Below are positions 1 to 7,798 of a stretch of DNA of 64,000 bases, one piece after another (the stretch's first letter is position 1; the number at the start of each line of letters is the position of its first letter). Source of the DNA: Sulfitobacter sp. CW3 (GTDB lineage Bacteria; Pseudomonadota; Alphaproteobacteria; Rhodobacterales; Rhodobacteraceae); contig NZ_JAHXRL010000002.1 of assembly GCF_019392245.1 (NCBI RefSeq), forward strand, positions 558,001 to 622,000, read 5' to 3'. The position numbers were made by a program, and so were the translations under genes. The notes below the pieces were generated by a model that had not been told where the DNA came from, made no database searches, and saw only the letters and a list, made by a program, of their open reading frames with translations.

Positions 1-431
1 TCGTCTTGCATTTTGTCCGTCGTCCAGGGCTTCTTGGGCAGCAGCCTGTTCTCGTAAGCTGCCGATTGGCGATCCAGCAAGTCCAGCAGTTCGTCTGCGG
101 GTCGCAATTCCAGAATACCGGTCAAATGCACCGACACATAATTCCAGGTCGGGACCTGATCATCGACCTTGTACCAGTCGGGCGAGATATATGTATCGCC
201 CCCGATGACGGCCAATTTCACCTTAATCGGTTCGGCCAGCGCCCGCGCGATCGGATTCGAGCGCACCAAATGCAGATCAGCGATATCACCCGCATCATTC
301 AGCAAAAACGGCACATGAGACATCAGCGGCCCCGCGTCCCCATTCGCGGCAAGCACACCAAACCCCCGCTCGCGGGCAAAGGCGATGTTTTTGGCGGTGT
401 CGGCATCATGATAGACTGGGTTGGGGTGCAT
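1..431 (-). CDS. FMN-binding negative transcriptional regulator, PaiB family (3' end outside window)
   Basis: The complement reads an open frame from ATG at 431 to the window edge, about 143 codons, beginning MHPNPVYHDADTAKNIAF. Segments such as RGFGVLAANGDAGPLMSHVPFLL and the run YISPDWYKVDDQVPTWNY followed by SVHLTG are characteristic of the PaiB/FMN_bind_2 family, a flavin-reductase-like split-barrel fold. Family members are usually about 200 residues, so roughly the last quarter is missing because the window ends. PaiB was described in Bacillus as a repressor of sporulation and protease genes; the role in alphaproteobacteria is not established. It is divergent from the FMN riboswitch and ribH, which fits a flavin-related neighbourhood, but that link is inference. 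Confidence 0.85.
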   Translation of the reverse strand, partial: MHPNPVYHDADTAKNIAFARERGFGVLAANGDAGPLMSHVPFLLNDAGDIADLHLVRSNPIARALAEPIKVKLAVIGGDTYISPDWYKVDDQVPTWNYVSVHLTGILELRPADELLDLLDRQSAAYENRLLPKKPWTTDKMQD

Positions 432-497
432 TGGACGATGACTTTCTTACAAGATCACTTTTGGTATTGCAGACCCGCCCCCACCTTGGCAACTTGC

Positions 498-650
498 ACG
501 CATTCTCAGGGCGGGGTGTAATTCCCCACCGGCGGTATGTGGCCTTGCGTCACGAGCCCGCGAGCGCGACGGCCCTATCGGGGCGGTTGGTCAGCAGATC
601 TGGTGAGATGCCAGAGCCGACGGTCATAGTCCGGATGAAAGAGAATGCGT
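498..650 (+). ncRNA. FMN riboswitch (RFN element)
   Basis: The conserved RFN blocks are present in order: TCTCAGGGCGGGGTG, ATTCCCCACCGGCGGT, AGCCCGCGAGCG, and GATCTGGTGAGATGCCAGAG followed by CCGACGGTCATAGTCCGGATGAAAGAGAA. The closing P1 helix is perfect over 10 bp, ACGCATTCTC at 498-507 with GAGAATGCGT at 641-650. The element sits 84 bases upstream of the lumazine synthase start, so it should shut off ribH when FMN is plentiful. The family assignment is secure. The mode of control (transcription or translation) is discussed under the hairpin that follows. Confidence 0.97.
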
Positions 651-652
651 TT

Positions 653-683
653 GTTGCGGTCCCCGTATGGGGCCGTGCGCAAC
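653..683 (+). promoter_or_regulatory. Hairpin downstream of FMN riboswitch (expression platform candidate)
   Basis: GTTGCGG at 653-659 and CCCC at 661-664 pair with GGGG and CCG...CGCAAC up to 683, with a GTAT loop and a small bulge. No T-run follows, so it is not a standard intrinsic terminator. It may be a Rho-linked or anti-terminator-partner structure, or act on the ribosome site AAAGGAG at 720-726. Confidence 0.5.
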
Positions 684-733
684 CGTGATCGCCTTGGGTG
701 ACTTGTGTCGCTGACGTTAAAAAGGAGATCACT

Positions 734-1168
734 ATGACACACACCCGCTACGCCTTTATCAAAGCCCGCTGGCATGCTGATATCGTGGATCGTGCTTATG
801 ACGGCTTTTCTGAAACCATCCCGGCTGCGCAGATCGACGTTGTCGATGTGCCCGGCGCATTCGAGATGCCCTTGATGGCGCAAACGCTTGCCAAATCCGG
901 GAAATACGATGCCATTATCTGCGCGGCATTTGTCGTGGATGGCGGCATCTATCGCCACGATTTTGTTGCGTCTGCCGTTGTCGATGGCCTGATGCGCGTG
1001 GGTTTGGATACCGGGGTGCCGATCCTGTCCGTGTCCCTGACACCACATCACTATCAGGAAACCGACCACCACAACGCAATCTACCGCGCGCATTTTGTGG
1101 AAAAAGGCCGCGAGGCCGCGTCGGCTGCCCTTGGCATTGTCGCCGCACGTCAGTTGCTAGACGCCTAA
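734..1168 (+). CDS. ribH: 6,7-dimethyl-8-ribityllumazine synthase, type II (RibH2)
   Basis: This 144-residue protein condenses 5-amino-6-ribitylamino-uracil with 3,4-dihydroxy-2-butanone 4-phosphate, the penultimate step of riboflavin synthesis, in the cytosol. Family signatures are VPGAFEMPLMAQTLAKSGKYDA, the active-site segment FVVDGGIYRHDFVASAVVDG and SLTPHH. The GGIYRHDFV and LTPHH form is that of the rhizobial and Brucella RibH2 type, which assembles as a decamer rather than the 60-mer of RibH1. The ATG at 734 is chosen over the upstream in-frame start at 698 because AAAGGAG lies seven bases ahead of it and the homology starts there. It stands alone under an FMN riboswitch; the other rib genes are not here. 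It converges on dxs. Confidence 0.95.
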   Translation: MTHTRYAFIKARWHADIVDRAYDGFSETIPAAQIDVVDVPGAFEMPLMAQTLAKSGKYDAIICAAFVVDGGIYRHDFVASAVVDGLMRVGLDTGVPILSVSLTPHHYQETDHHNAIYRAHFVEKGREAASAALGIVAARQLLDA

Positions 1169-1175
1169 AGCCAGC

Positions 1176-1198
1176 GCGGGCCTGCGTGTCAGGCCCGC
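1176..1198. terminator. Convergent terminator hairpin between ribH and dxs
   Basis: GCGGGCCT at 1176-1183 pairs perfectly with AGGCCCGC at 1191-1198 around a seven-base loop. It lies in the 20-base gap between the two convergent stop codons and reaches into the last codons of dxs. There is no T-run, so efficiency is uncertain. Confidence 0.5.
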
Positions 1199-3117
1199 TG
1201 CGCCGCAATGCTGGCGATGCCCAGCACATCTAGCACTTTGGCTTCGATCTGTTCGGCATTCATACCAGCGACCGCGTACATATCCGCCGGGCTCGCCTGA
1301 TCGATAAAGATATCAGGCAGCACCATCGACCGGTATTTCAGCCCTTGGTCAAACACGCCTTCATCGCTCAGCAGTTGCGCGACGTGGCTGCCAAAGCCGC
1401 CAACGGCACCTTCTTCAATCGTAATCAGCGCCTCGTGATCGGCTGCAAGCGTCAGAATCATGTCGCGGTCCAATGGCTTGGCAAAACGAGCATCTGCAAT
1501 CGTCGGTGTGATCCCCTTGGCGCGCAGTGCTTCGGCGGCCTTTTCGACCTCTGCCAGACGGGTCCCGAATGACAGCAGCGCCACGCGCTTGCCCTCTGCG
1601 ATAATCCTGCCCTTGCCGATTTCCAACGGCACACCGCGCTCAGGCATGTCGACGCCGTTACCCTCGCCACGGGGGAAACGGAACGCGATGGGCCCGTCAT
1701 CATGCGCAGCAGCAGTGGCAACCATATGCACCAACTCCGCCTCGTCCGCGGCGGCCATCACGACCATGCCCGGCAAGTTCGCCATAAACGCCACATCGAA
1801 AGCCCCGGCATGGGTCGCGCCATCAGCGCCAACCAATCCGGCACGGTCAATCGCGAAACGCACCGGCAAACGCTGGATCGCAACATCATGCACAACCTGA
1901 TCATAGCCGCGCTGCAAAAACGTGGAATACATGGTGCAGAACGGTTTCATTCCGCCAGCAGCCAGTGCGGCCGAAAACGTCACGCCGTGTTGTTCCGCAA
2001 TACCAACGTCAAAACACCGGCTTGGATAACGCTCAGCGAACAGGTTCAGCCCCGTGCCATCCGGCATGGCTGCCGTCACCGCACAAATCTTGTCGTCCTT
2101 TGCCGCCTCGGCGATCAGGCTGTCCGCAAACACCCGCGTATAGCTGGGCGCGTTTGACGGTGCTTTTTTCTGCTCGCCAGTCAGAACGTTAAACTTGGCC
2201 GTGGCATGCCCCTTGTCGCGGGCAGCCTCGGCGGGTCCGTAACCCTTACCCTTTTTGGTAATGACATGGATCAGGGTCGGCCCCGTCGCCCGCGCCTTGA
2301 CCGTGCGCAGCACCGGTAACAACTGGTTCAGATCATGCCCGTCGATTGGCCCCAAATAGGAAAAACCCAACTGTTCGAACAATGTCCCGCCAACTGCCAT
2401 GCCCTTCAGCATATCCTTGGCGCGCTTTGCCCCCTCGCGGAACGGGCCGGGCAGCAAACTGACAGCCCCCTTGGCGGCTGCTTTGAATTCCTGAAACGGC
2501 TCTTCTGCGTATAGGCGGCTAAGATAGGCAGACATCGCACCCACAGGCGGGGCAATCGACATCTCGTTATCGTTCAAGATCACGAACATCCGCTTTTTCA
2601 GGTGGCCCGCGTTGTTCATCGCCTCATAGGCCATGCCGGCAGACATCGACCCGTCACCGATCACCGCAATCGCATCGCCAAGGCCTTCGGGCACAACGCC
2701 GCCCAGATCACGCGCAACAGCAAAACCCAAAGCGGCAGAAATCGACGTCGAACTATGGGCCGCGCCAAACGGATCATAGGGGGATTCGCTGCGTTTGGTG
2801 AAACCGCTCAACCCGTCCTTCATCCGCAGGGTACGGATGCGATCGCGCCGTTCGGTCAAAATCTTATGCGGGTAACACTGATGCCCCACATCCCAAACCA
2901 GCTTGTCGCGCGGCGTGTCAAACACAGCATGCAATGCCACCGTCAGCTCAACAACACCCAGACCAGCGCCCAAATGGCCACCGGTTTCCGAAACGGCCGA
3001 AATTGTCTCCGCACGGACTTCATCCGCGAGCTTGATCAACTCAACGTCGGAAAACTGCTTCAGGTCCGCAGGGCGTGCCACACGGTCCAGCAATGGTGTC
3101 TTGGGTCTTTCGGTCAT
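1189..3117 (-). CDS. dxs: 1-deoxy-D-xylulose-5-phosphate synthase
   Basis: This 642-residue thiamine-diphosphate enzyme joins pyruvate and glyceraldehyde 3-phosphate to make DXP, the first and rate-limiting step of the MEP isoprenoid pathway. Visible hallmarks are GGHLGAGLG with His48, the ThDP-binding motif GDGSMSAG with GDG at 154-156 followed by LNDN near 181, and DVGIAEQH, containing the catalytic Glu, in the pyrimidine-binding domain. The C-terminal transketolase-like domain is complete, and the length matches the family (about 620-650). It is the last gene of an xseB-ispA-dxs operon, 17 bases after ispA. The product also feeds thiamine and pyridoxal synthesis, so a thiamine transporter nearby may be coincidence. 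Confidence 0.98.
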   Translation of the reverse strand: MTERPKTPLLDRVARPADLKQFSDVELIKLADEVRAETISAVSETGGHLGAGLGVVELTVALHAVFDTPRDKLVWDVGHQCYPHKILTERRDRIRTLRMKDGLSGFTKRSESPYDPFGAAHSSTSISAALGFAVARDLGGVVPEGLGDAIAVIGDGSMSAGMAYEAMNNAGHLKKRMFVILNDNEMSIAPPVGAMSAYLSRLYAEEPFQEFKAAAKGAVSLLPGPFREGAKRAKDMLKGMAVGGTLFEQLGFSYLGPIDGHDLNQLLPVLRTVKARATGPTLIHVITKKGKGYGPAEAARDKGHATAKFNVLTGEQKKAPSNAPSYTRVFADSLIAEAAKDDKICAVTAAMPDGTGLNLFAERYPSRCFDVGIAEQHGVTFSAALAAGGMKPFCTMYSTFLQRGYDQVVHDVAIQRLPVRFAIDRAGLVGADGATHAGAFDVAFMANLPGMVVMAAADEAELVHMVATAAAHDDGPIAFRFPRGEGNGVDMPERGVPLEIGKGRIIAEGKRVALLSFGTRLAEVEKAAEALRAKGITPTIADARFAKPLDRDMILTLAADHEALITIEEGAVGGFGSHVAQLLSDEGVFDQGLKYRSMVLPDIFIDQASPADMYAVAGMNAEQIEAKVLDVLGIASIAAQRA

Positions 3118-3134
3118 CTCGCCCCTCCGCCGGG

Positions 3135-4040
3135 TCAGCTTTTGCGCGCAATAACGAAGCGTGCCGCTTCTCGCAAGGTTTCCGCATCGTCCCCATAAGG
3201 GGCCAAGGCATCGCAGGCCGATTGCACCAACGCGCGGGCCCGCTCTTTGGCGGGCTCTAGCCCCAGCAGGGATACGAATGTCGCCTTTCCTGCCCCTGCA
3301 TCTTTTCCGACAGCTTTGCCAACAGTTTCCGCATCACCCTCGATATCCAAGATGTCGTCCGCGATCTGAAAGGCAAGGCCAAGATCGCGGGCATAGCGCT
3401 GCAAGGGGCCAGCATCATCGCCGGCCATCACTGGTCCGGCGGTCGCAGCCCATTCAATCAACGCGCCGGTTTTGCCGGCTTGCAGAACGCTGATCTGCTC
3501 CAAACTCAGCGGTTGGCTGGCCGTCTCGGCGGCGATGTCCATCGCTTGCCCGCCAACCATCCCGCGCACGCCAGCCGCACGGGCCAGCCCTGCGACCAAC
3601 GCCACACGGGCCGCATCAGAGCATCCCGCATCTGCAATCAATTCAAACGCCAGTGCTTGCAGCGCATCCCCGGCCAGAATGGCAGTCACTTCGTCCCATT
3701 TAACATGGACCGTCGGCTGCCCGCGGCGCAGATCATCATCATCCATCGACGGTAAATCATCATGGACCAACGAATAGGCATGCAGCGCCTCGATTGCTCC
3801 GGCACCGGGGGCTGCCTGCGCATCCAGAATGCCATGCAGCCGCGCGCTCTCAACGACAAGGAATGCGCGCAATCCTTTGCCGCCGGTCACGGCATACCGC
3901 ATCGCCTCAGCAACCGTACCATCCACACCGCCCAGCCCGTGCAAAATCTGCCCGGTCGCCAAATCGGCAGCATGGCCAAGCGCCTGATCAAACGGCCTGC
4001 GAGTCAGCTCTGCGGCCAAAAAAACGTCAAACCCCGTCAA
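3135..4040 (-). CDS. ispA: Polyprenyl (farnesyl/geranyl) diphosphate synthase
   Basis: This trans-prenyltransferase condenses IPP with DMAPP and GPP to short-chain isoprenyl diphosphates. The first Asp-rich motif is in [18 protein letters not shown] and the second in [23 protein letters not shown] is the IPP-binding region. The start is uncertain. The frame has ATG codons at 4091 and 4067, but these overlap xseB by 40-65 bases and encode WRLLTG-like residues not expected in the family. TTG codons at 4040 (chosen, 301 residues, 14-base overlap) or 4019 (8-10 bases after the xseB stop) give the usual length of about 290-300. It lies between xseB and dxs, the classical order. Confidence 0.93.
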   Translation of the reverse strand: MTGFDVFLAAELTRRPFDQALGHAADLATGQILHGLGGVDGTVAEAMRYAVTGGKGLRAFLVVESARLHGILDAQAAPGAGAIEALHAYSLVHDDLPSMDDDDLRRGQPTVHVKWDEVTAILAGDALQALAFELIADAGCSDAARVALVAGLARAAGVRGMVGGQAMDIAAETASQPLSLEQISVLQAGKTGALIEWAATAGPVMAGDDAGPLQRYARDLGLAFQIADDILDIEGDAETVGKAVGKDAGAGKATFVSLLGLEPAKERARALVQSACDALAPYGDDAETLREAARFVIARKS

Positions 4041-4269
4041 CAGCCGCCACCCCTGTCGGACTGCCATCCCCGTCCAAGGTAATCTGGGCAACTTTTTCTT
4101 CTGCTTCTTTCAACTTGGTTTCACAGCGTTTCTTCAACGCGGCACCACGTTCGTACAGCGCGATGCTTTCATCCAACGCGACATCGCCCCGTTCCAGCTG
4201 GCCCAATACTTTCTCAAGCTCGGCCATCGCCGCTTCAAAGCTCATTTCTTCTACCGCAGTTTCTGTCAT
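4027..4269 (-). CDS. xseB: Exodeoxyribonuclease VII small subunit
   Basis: This 80-residue protein is the regulatory subunit that binds in multiple copies to XseA and is needed for its ssDNA exonuclease activity. The family core is plain: SFEAAMAELEKVLGQLERGD, then VALDESIALYERGAALKKRC and an acidic/basic helix ending near KVAQITLDGDG. ATG at 4269 is preferred over TTG at 4278, because GAGGG lies about nine bases upstream of it. It heads the operon with ispA and dxs, as in E. coli and many alphaproteobacteria. XseA is not in the window. Confidence 0.95.
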   Translation of the reverse strand: MTETAVEEMSFEAAMAELEKVLGQLERGDVALDESIALYERGAALKKRCETKLKEAEEKVAQITLDGDGSPTGVAAVDGV

Positions 4270-4344
4270 CTCTGCCAACCCTCATACGCCAATTTGCCCC
4301 AACCATACCTTGCATGGCCCGCGCCTTCCAGTCGCCGATCACAA

Positions 4345-4396
4345 CTTCTCTGGCTCAAAAATATCCCACGGGGGTTTGGGGGTGTGAAACCCCCAT
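4345..4396 (-). repeat. Intergenic hairpin/GGATATTTTT/CCAGAGAA repeat, copy A (likely petR terminator)
   Basis: On the complement, GGGGGTTTCACACCCCC forms a 6-bp hairpin, followed by AACCCCCGTGGGATATTTTT and GAGCCAGAGAAG. It lies just past the petR stop and upstream of xseB. Related copies are at 19191-19250 and 30513-30563, all read in the same direction as the preceding gene, with an inverted partial copy at 19031-19055. The hairpin plus T-run suggests termination; the conserved CCAGAGAAG tail is not explained by that. Confidence 0.75.
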
Positions 4397-4412
4397 AGGG
4401 GCATCAGCTGAA

Positions 4413-5114
4413 TTAATCAGGGGCCAGCATATAACCCGCACCGCGCACAGTCTGCAGGTAACGCGGTTGCTTCGGATTATCCTCGATCTTGCGCCGCAGC
4501 CGGGTGATCTGCACATCAACTGCGCGTTCCTGCGCCTGTCCGCGATCGCGACCCAATTCCTCAACCAGTTTTGACCGGCTCAGCGCCGCGCCGGGTTGCG
4601 CTGCAAAAATACGCATCAGCTGGATTTCTGTGGCCGTAAGCCGGACCAGATCATCGCCCTGCCACAACTCCCCACGTTCAATGTCATAGCGGATCGGCCC
4701 CATCGACAGCACCTTTGGAGCGCTGTCGGAGACGCTGGTATCCGGCATACGGCGCAAAATTGCATTGATGCGCAGCAGCAATTCCTTTGGCTCGAACGGC
4801 TTTGCCAGATAGTCATCCGCGCCCGCCTCAAGGCCCTCTATCCGGTTATCCGTCTCGCCTTTGGCGGTCAGCAGCAAAATCGGCGTCGCCAATGTTTCGC
4901 GCAAACTCCGGGTCAGGCTCACCCCATCTTCGCCCGGCATCATCACGTCCAGCACGATCAAATCAAAATCAAGCCCGGCCAGAATACGCCGCGCATGTGC
5001 GGCGTCCCGTGCAGCGGTCACCAAAAACCCGTGCCGCATCAAAAACTTCTGCAACAACGTCCGAATACGTTCGTCATCGTCAACGATCAGCAGATGCGCA
5101 TCCATGCTGCTCAT
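4413..5114 (-). CDS. petR: PetR-type response regulator, OmpR/PhoB family
   Basis: This 233-residue protein has a receiver domain (about 6-120) with acidic residues D12-D14, phospho-acceptor D56 in VLDVMMPG, T83 and K105 in LAKPFEP, then a winged-helix DNA-binding domain (about 140-230) ending in VRGAGYML. Its start ATG overlaps the stop of the upstream MarR-type gene by four bases (ATGA). The MarR-OmpR pair matches the petP-petR pair described in Rhodobacter capsulatus beside the cytochrome bc1 genes, where petR is needed for growth. Here petABC is not adjacent and no sensor kinase lies next to it, so the kinase partner is unknown. A hairpin repeat follows the stop. Confidence 0.9.
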   Translation of the reverse strand: MSSMDAHLLIVDDDERIRTLLQKFLMRHGFLVTAARDAAHARRILAGLDFDLIVLDVMMPGEDGVSLTRSLRETLATPILLLTAKGETDNRIEGLEAGADDYLAKPFEPKELLLRINAILRRMPDTSVSDSAPKVLSMGPIRYDIERGELWQGDDLVRLTATEIQLMRIFAAQPGAALSRSKLVEELGRDRGQAQERAVDVQITRLRRKIEDNPKQPRYLQTVRGAGYMLAPD

Positions 5115-5623
5115 CCGCTATTCTCTTTCAGACGCAGGTAACTATGGCGCATTTCCGGGTCCATCATCGTTTCAAGCACAGTTCTAAAACCTGCGACGGC
5201 CTCGGGCCCTGCGTCGCGAAAGGCGCTGCGCATTCGCACCCGCTGCGCGTCCGATAATGTCTGCTCAAGCGCGCGGCCTGCTTCGGTCAAGTACAAATGC
5301 CGCTCCCGCTTGTCTGATTTCCCCACTTGGCTTTCTACCAGACCATCCGCAATCAACGTGCGCAACACACGATTTAGGGACTGTTTTGTAACACCCAGCA
5401 GCCCTAACAAGTTATTCACTGTTGTACCCGGTGCGCGGTTAATAAAATGGATAGCGCGGTGGTGGGCGCGGCCATAGGCCATATCCACCAATATCCGGTC
5501 AGGGTCTGCCGTAAATCCGCGATATGCAAAAAACATGGCCTCAATCGCCTGCCGCAGCTGTTCATCGGTCAAAAACAACAGGTTTTCACCGGAATGAGAA
5601 GATGTGCCGCGTCCGTCTGCCAT
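5111..5623 (-). CDS. petP: PetP-type MarR family transcriptional regulator
   Basis: This 170-residue winged-helix protein has a MarR core from about 45 to 150: AHHRAIHFINRAPGTTVNNLLGLLGVTKQSLNRVLRTL (helix-turn-helix), then the wing VGKSDKRERHLYLTEAGRAL. ATG at 5623 is chosen because CAGGAGACGAC lies directly upstream; a further in-frame ATG at 5644 lacks such a site. The gene is translationally coupled to petR by an ATGA overlap and divergent from ilvE, with 163 bases between the two starts. In R. capsulatus PetP works with PetR; the targets here cannot be seen from the sequence. Confidence 0.88.
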   Translation of the reverse strand: MADGRGTSSHSGENLLFLTDEQLRQAIEAMFFAYRGFTADPDRILVDMAYGRAHHRAIHFINRAPGTTVNNLLGLLGVTKQSLNRVLRTLIADGLVESQVGKSDKRERHLYLTEAGRALEQTLSDAQRVRMRSAFRDAGPEAVAGFRTVLETMMDPEMRHSYLRLKENSG

Positions 5624-5659
5624 TGTCGTCTCCTGCAACTTCACCTTCAGAGTTTACGT

Positions 5660-5696
5660 CAGCGTTGTTGACTTTCCAAGTGTCAAAGGCTAACGA
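5660..5696 (+). promoter_or_regulatory. Candidate promoter upstream of ilvE, petP-ilvE divergent region
   Basis: TTGACT followed after 17 bases by TAACGA resembles a sigma-70 promoter reading toward ilvE. Two TTTACGT words occur in the same region (about 5653 and 5705), the second as TTTTACGTAAG, which is palindromic. They could be operator half-sites for the divergent MarR protein, but this is conjecture. Confidence 0.3.
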
Positions 5697-5786
5697 ATCC
5701 CAGGTTTTACGTAAGAAAGTGTCGGATACGGGCGCATTTCACGCAACATTCGTAAATTATGATGACGCATCAAGGAAGGATTCACC

Positions 5787-6656
5787 ATGGACGGTGCATA
5801 TGATGATCGCGACGGCAAGATCTGGATGGACGGCAAAATGGTCGATTGGCGCGATGCCAATGTCCATATTCTGACCCATGCCATGCACTATGCCTCGTCT
5901 GTGTTCGAAGGTGAGCGGTGCTATAACGGCAAGATTTTCAAAGGCCGCGAACATTCGGAACGTCTGCGCAAATCCGCCCAATATCTGGATTTCGAGATCC
6001 CCTATACCGTCGATGAAATCGAAGCCGCCAAATACGAAATGCTTCAGGCCAACGGTTGGACAGATGCCTATGTGCGTGCCGTTGCATGGCGTGGCGCGGG
6101 CCCTGACATGGGCGTATCAGCAGCACGCAACCCTGTGCGCCTGGCAATTGCCGGTTGGGAATGGGGCAACTATTACGGCGACGCCAAGATGAAGGGGGCC
6201 AAGCTCGACATCTCCAAATGGAAGCGCCCCTCGCCCGAGACGATTCCGGTGCACGCCAAGGCGGCTGGTCTGTATATGATCTGCACCACGTCCAAGCACG
6301 CGGCCGAGGCCAAGGGCTGCTCTGACGCGTTGTTCATGGATTACCGCGGCTATGTGGCCGAAGCGACAGGCGCGAACATCTTTTTCGTCAAGGATGGCGA
6401 AGTGCACACACCGCTGGCAGACTGCTTCCTGAACGGTCTGACACGCCAGACTGTGATCGGGATGCTCAAGGAAAAGGGCCTGACCGTCCACGAGCGTCGC
6501 ATCATGCCCGAAGAGCTTGAAGGCTTTGAACAGTGCTGGCTAACCGGCACCGCCGCCGAGGTCACGCCCGTTGGCCAGATCGCGGATTACACATTCGAGG
6601 TCGGTGCCCTGACGCGCGATATCTCGGAAGCCTACGAAAAGCTGGTACGGACGTAG
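5787..6656 (+). CDS. ilvE: Branched-chain amino acid aminotransferase
   Basis: This 289-residue PLP enzyme of fold type IV interconverts Leu, Ile and Val with their 2-oxo acids, using glutamate/2-oxoglutarate. Signatures are the N-terminal THAMHYASSVFEGERCY, the PLP lysine K158 in IPVHAKAAGLYM, and the C-terminal family motif running from EATGANIFFV through LNGLTRQTVIGML. The start has a strong ribosome site, AAGGAAGG, eight bases ahead. It is monocistronic, ending at a strong bidirectional terminator at 6686-6716. Other aminotransferases of the fold (DAAT, ADCL) are less likely because the HYASSVFEG and TGTAAEVTPV segments are IlvE-like. Confidence 0.95.
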   Translation: MDGAYDDRDGKIWMDGKMVDWRDANVHILTHAMHYASSVFEGERCYNGKIFKGREHSERLRKSAQYLDFEIPYTVDEIEAAKYEMLQANGWTDAYVRAVAWRGAGPDMGVSAARNPVRLAIAGWEWGNYYGDAKMKGAKLDISKWKRPSPETIPVHAKAAGLYMICTTSKHAAEAKGCSDALFMDYRGYVAEATGANIFFVKDGEVHTPLADCFLNGLTRQTVIGMLKEKGLTVHERRIMPEELEGFEQCWLTGTAAEVTPVGQIADYTFEVGALTRDISEAYEKLVRT

Positions 6657-6685
6657 GGTGGGTGCCAACCCACCTTAACCAAATA

Positions 6686-6716
6686 AAAACGGCGCGGTTC
6701 ATCCCCGCGCCGTTTT
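6686..6716. terminator. Bidirectional rho-independent terminator
   Basis: AAAACGGCGCGG pairs perfectly with CCGCGCCGTTTT around a short loop, with A- and T-runs on both sides. It serves the convergent ilvE and cyclase-family genes. Confidence 0.9.
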
Positions 6717-6732
6717 CCGTTTCGCGAAAGAC

Positions 6733-7680
6733 TTAGTACAAGGCGACGGGGTTAATCATCGCCTGAACCGTGCCTTTGATCAGCGGCTGACCTAATACGA
6801 ACATGAACTCCTTCACGCCGTCACGCACCAGCGGGCCGGTGTTCATCGTCTCAAGAATATAGATGCCGTTGTCTTTCAGCAGCGTAACGTGGCCATAGAA
6901 AATCTTGTCGCCCTCTTTGGCTGGGATCGCCTCAAGCCCCCAAGTATCGGCACCCACGGCCATCGGGTTCATCGACGCCATGTAAACCGCACCTTCGTTG
7001 TTCAGGCCCGGCTCGGATGACCCCCAGACGGCCGGGTTGCTTTCCAGCATGCCGTCGGTCCAACCAGTGTGGAAGATGACGATATCGCCTTCATTCACCG
7101 TGATCTCTTGGGCATCCATGGCCGCCTTAATCTCGGCCTCGCCGAAATGCTCGCCAGCGGCCAACACGTCTTTGCCGAAATGTTTGGCCATATCGACGAT
7201 CACGGCACGGGCAACAAGCGGCGGCACGGCGTGGGTCCCCAGTTTAGTCAGCCCGCCAATCGCTGAAATCTCTTTTTCGTCCAGACAGTTATAGTATTGG
7301 CCGTTTTCACCCAAGTGACCCAAACCATCCAGCTGCGACCCGATGCCGATCCATGTCTGGATAATGTCGTCGTTGTAATTCCCCTCATACCCGAAGGCCG
7401 ACAGCTTTTGCCCGCCTTGCTGGTTTGGCTGCACGATCTGCAGATTCAGTGACCGCGGTGGAAAGGCCGGAGTATCGGGGCCGATCACGATTCCAAGCGG
7501 CATGGATTTACCGCGTTTGATCAGCTTTGACGCCTCCAACGTCCGCTCGGCACTTATCAGGTTCGCCGATCCGATCTGATCCTCAGCGCCCCATTTCGAG
7601 GGCGCGCAATCCTGCGCAACTGCGCTACTGGCCGCAAAACCGCAGGCAATCGTTGCAATAATAATTGATCTCAAAGTCAT
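6733..7680 (-). CDS. Secreted cyclase-family (kynurenine formamidase-like) metal hydrolase
   Basis: The 315-residue product starts with a signal peptide (MTLRSIIIATIACGFAASSAVAQD, cleavage near 21), so it should be periplasmic. The rest is a PF04199 cyclase domain, the fold of kynurenine formamidase and isatin hydrolase, with the segments GSQLDGLGHLG and NEGDIVIFHTGW. In kynurenine formamidase the metal motif is HxGTHxDxxxH; here the first part reads IGIGSQLDGLGH, retaining Asp and the last His but not the leading His residues. This variant also occurs, as far as I recall, in other secreted members. ATG 7680 is preferred over 7737 because AGGAGAAG precedes it and the signal peptide begins there. 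The substrate is unknown. Confidence 0.8.
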   Translation of the reverse strand: MTLRSIIIATIACGFAASSAVAQDCAPSKWGAEDQIGSANLISAERTLEASKLIKRGKSMPLGIVIGPDTPAFPPRSLNLQIVQPNQQGGQKLSAFGYEGNYNDDIIQTWIGIGSQLDGLGHLGENGQYYNCLDEKEISAIGGLTKLGTHAVPPLVARAVIVDMAKHFGKDVLAAGEHFGEAEIKAAMDAQEITVNEGDIVIFHTGWTDGMLESNPAVWGSSEPGLNNEGAVYMASMNPMAVGADTWGLEAIPAKEGDKIFYGHVTLLKDNGIYILETMNTGPLVRDGVKEFMFVLGQPLIKGTVQAMINPVALY

Positions 7681-7798
7681 GGTTCTTCTCCTCCCAGAAA
7701 ATGAATGCGGACCCTTCTTTGAGAGATGATTCCGCACGTCCAGAGGATCAGGCTAGCATGATTTCCACCCAAGCGCGTATAACGCAACGTCGGGTGGC

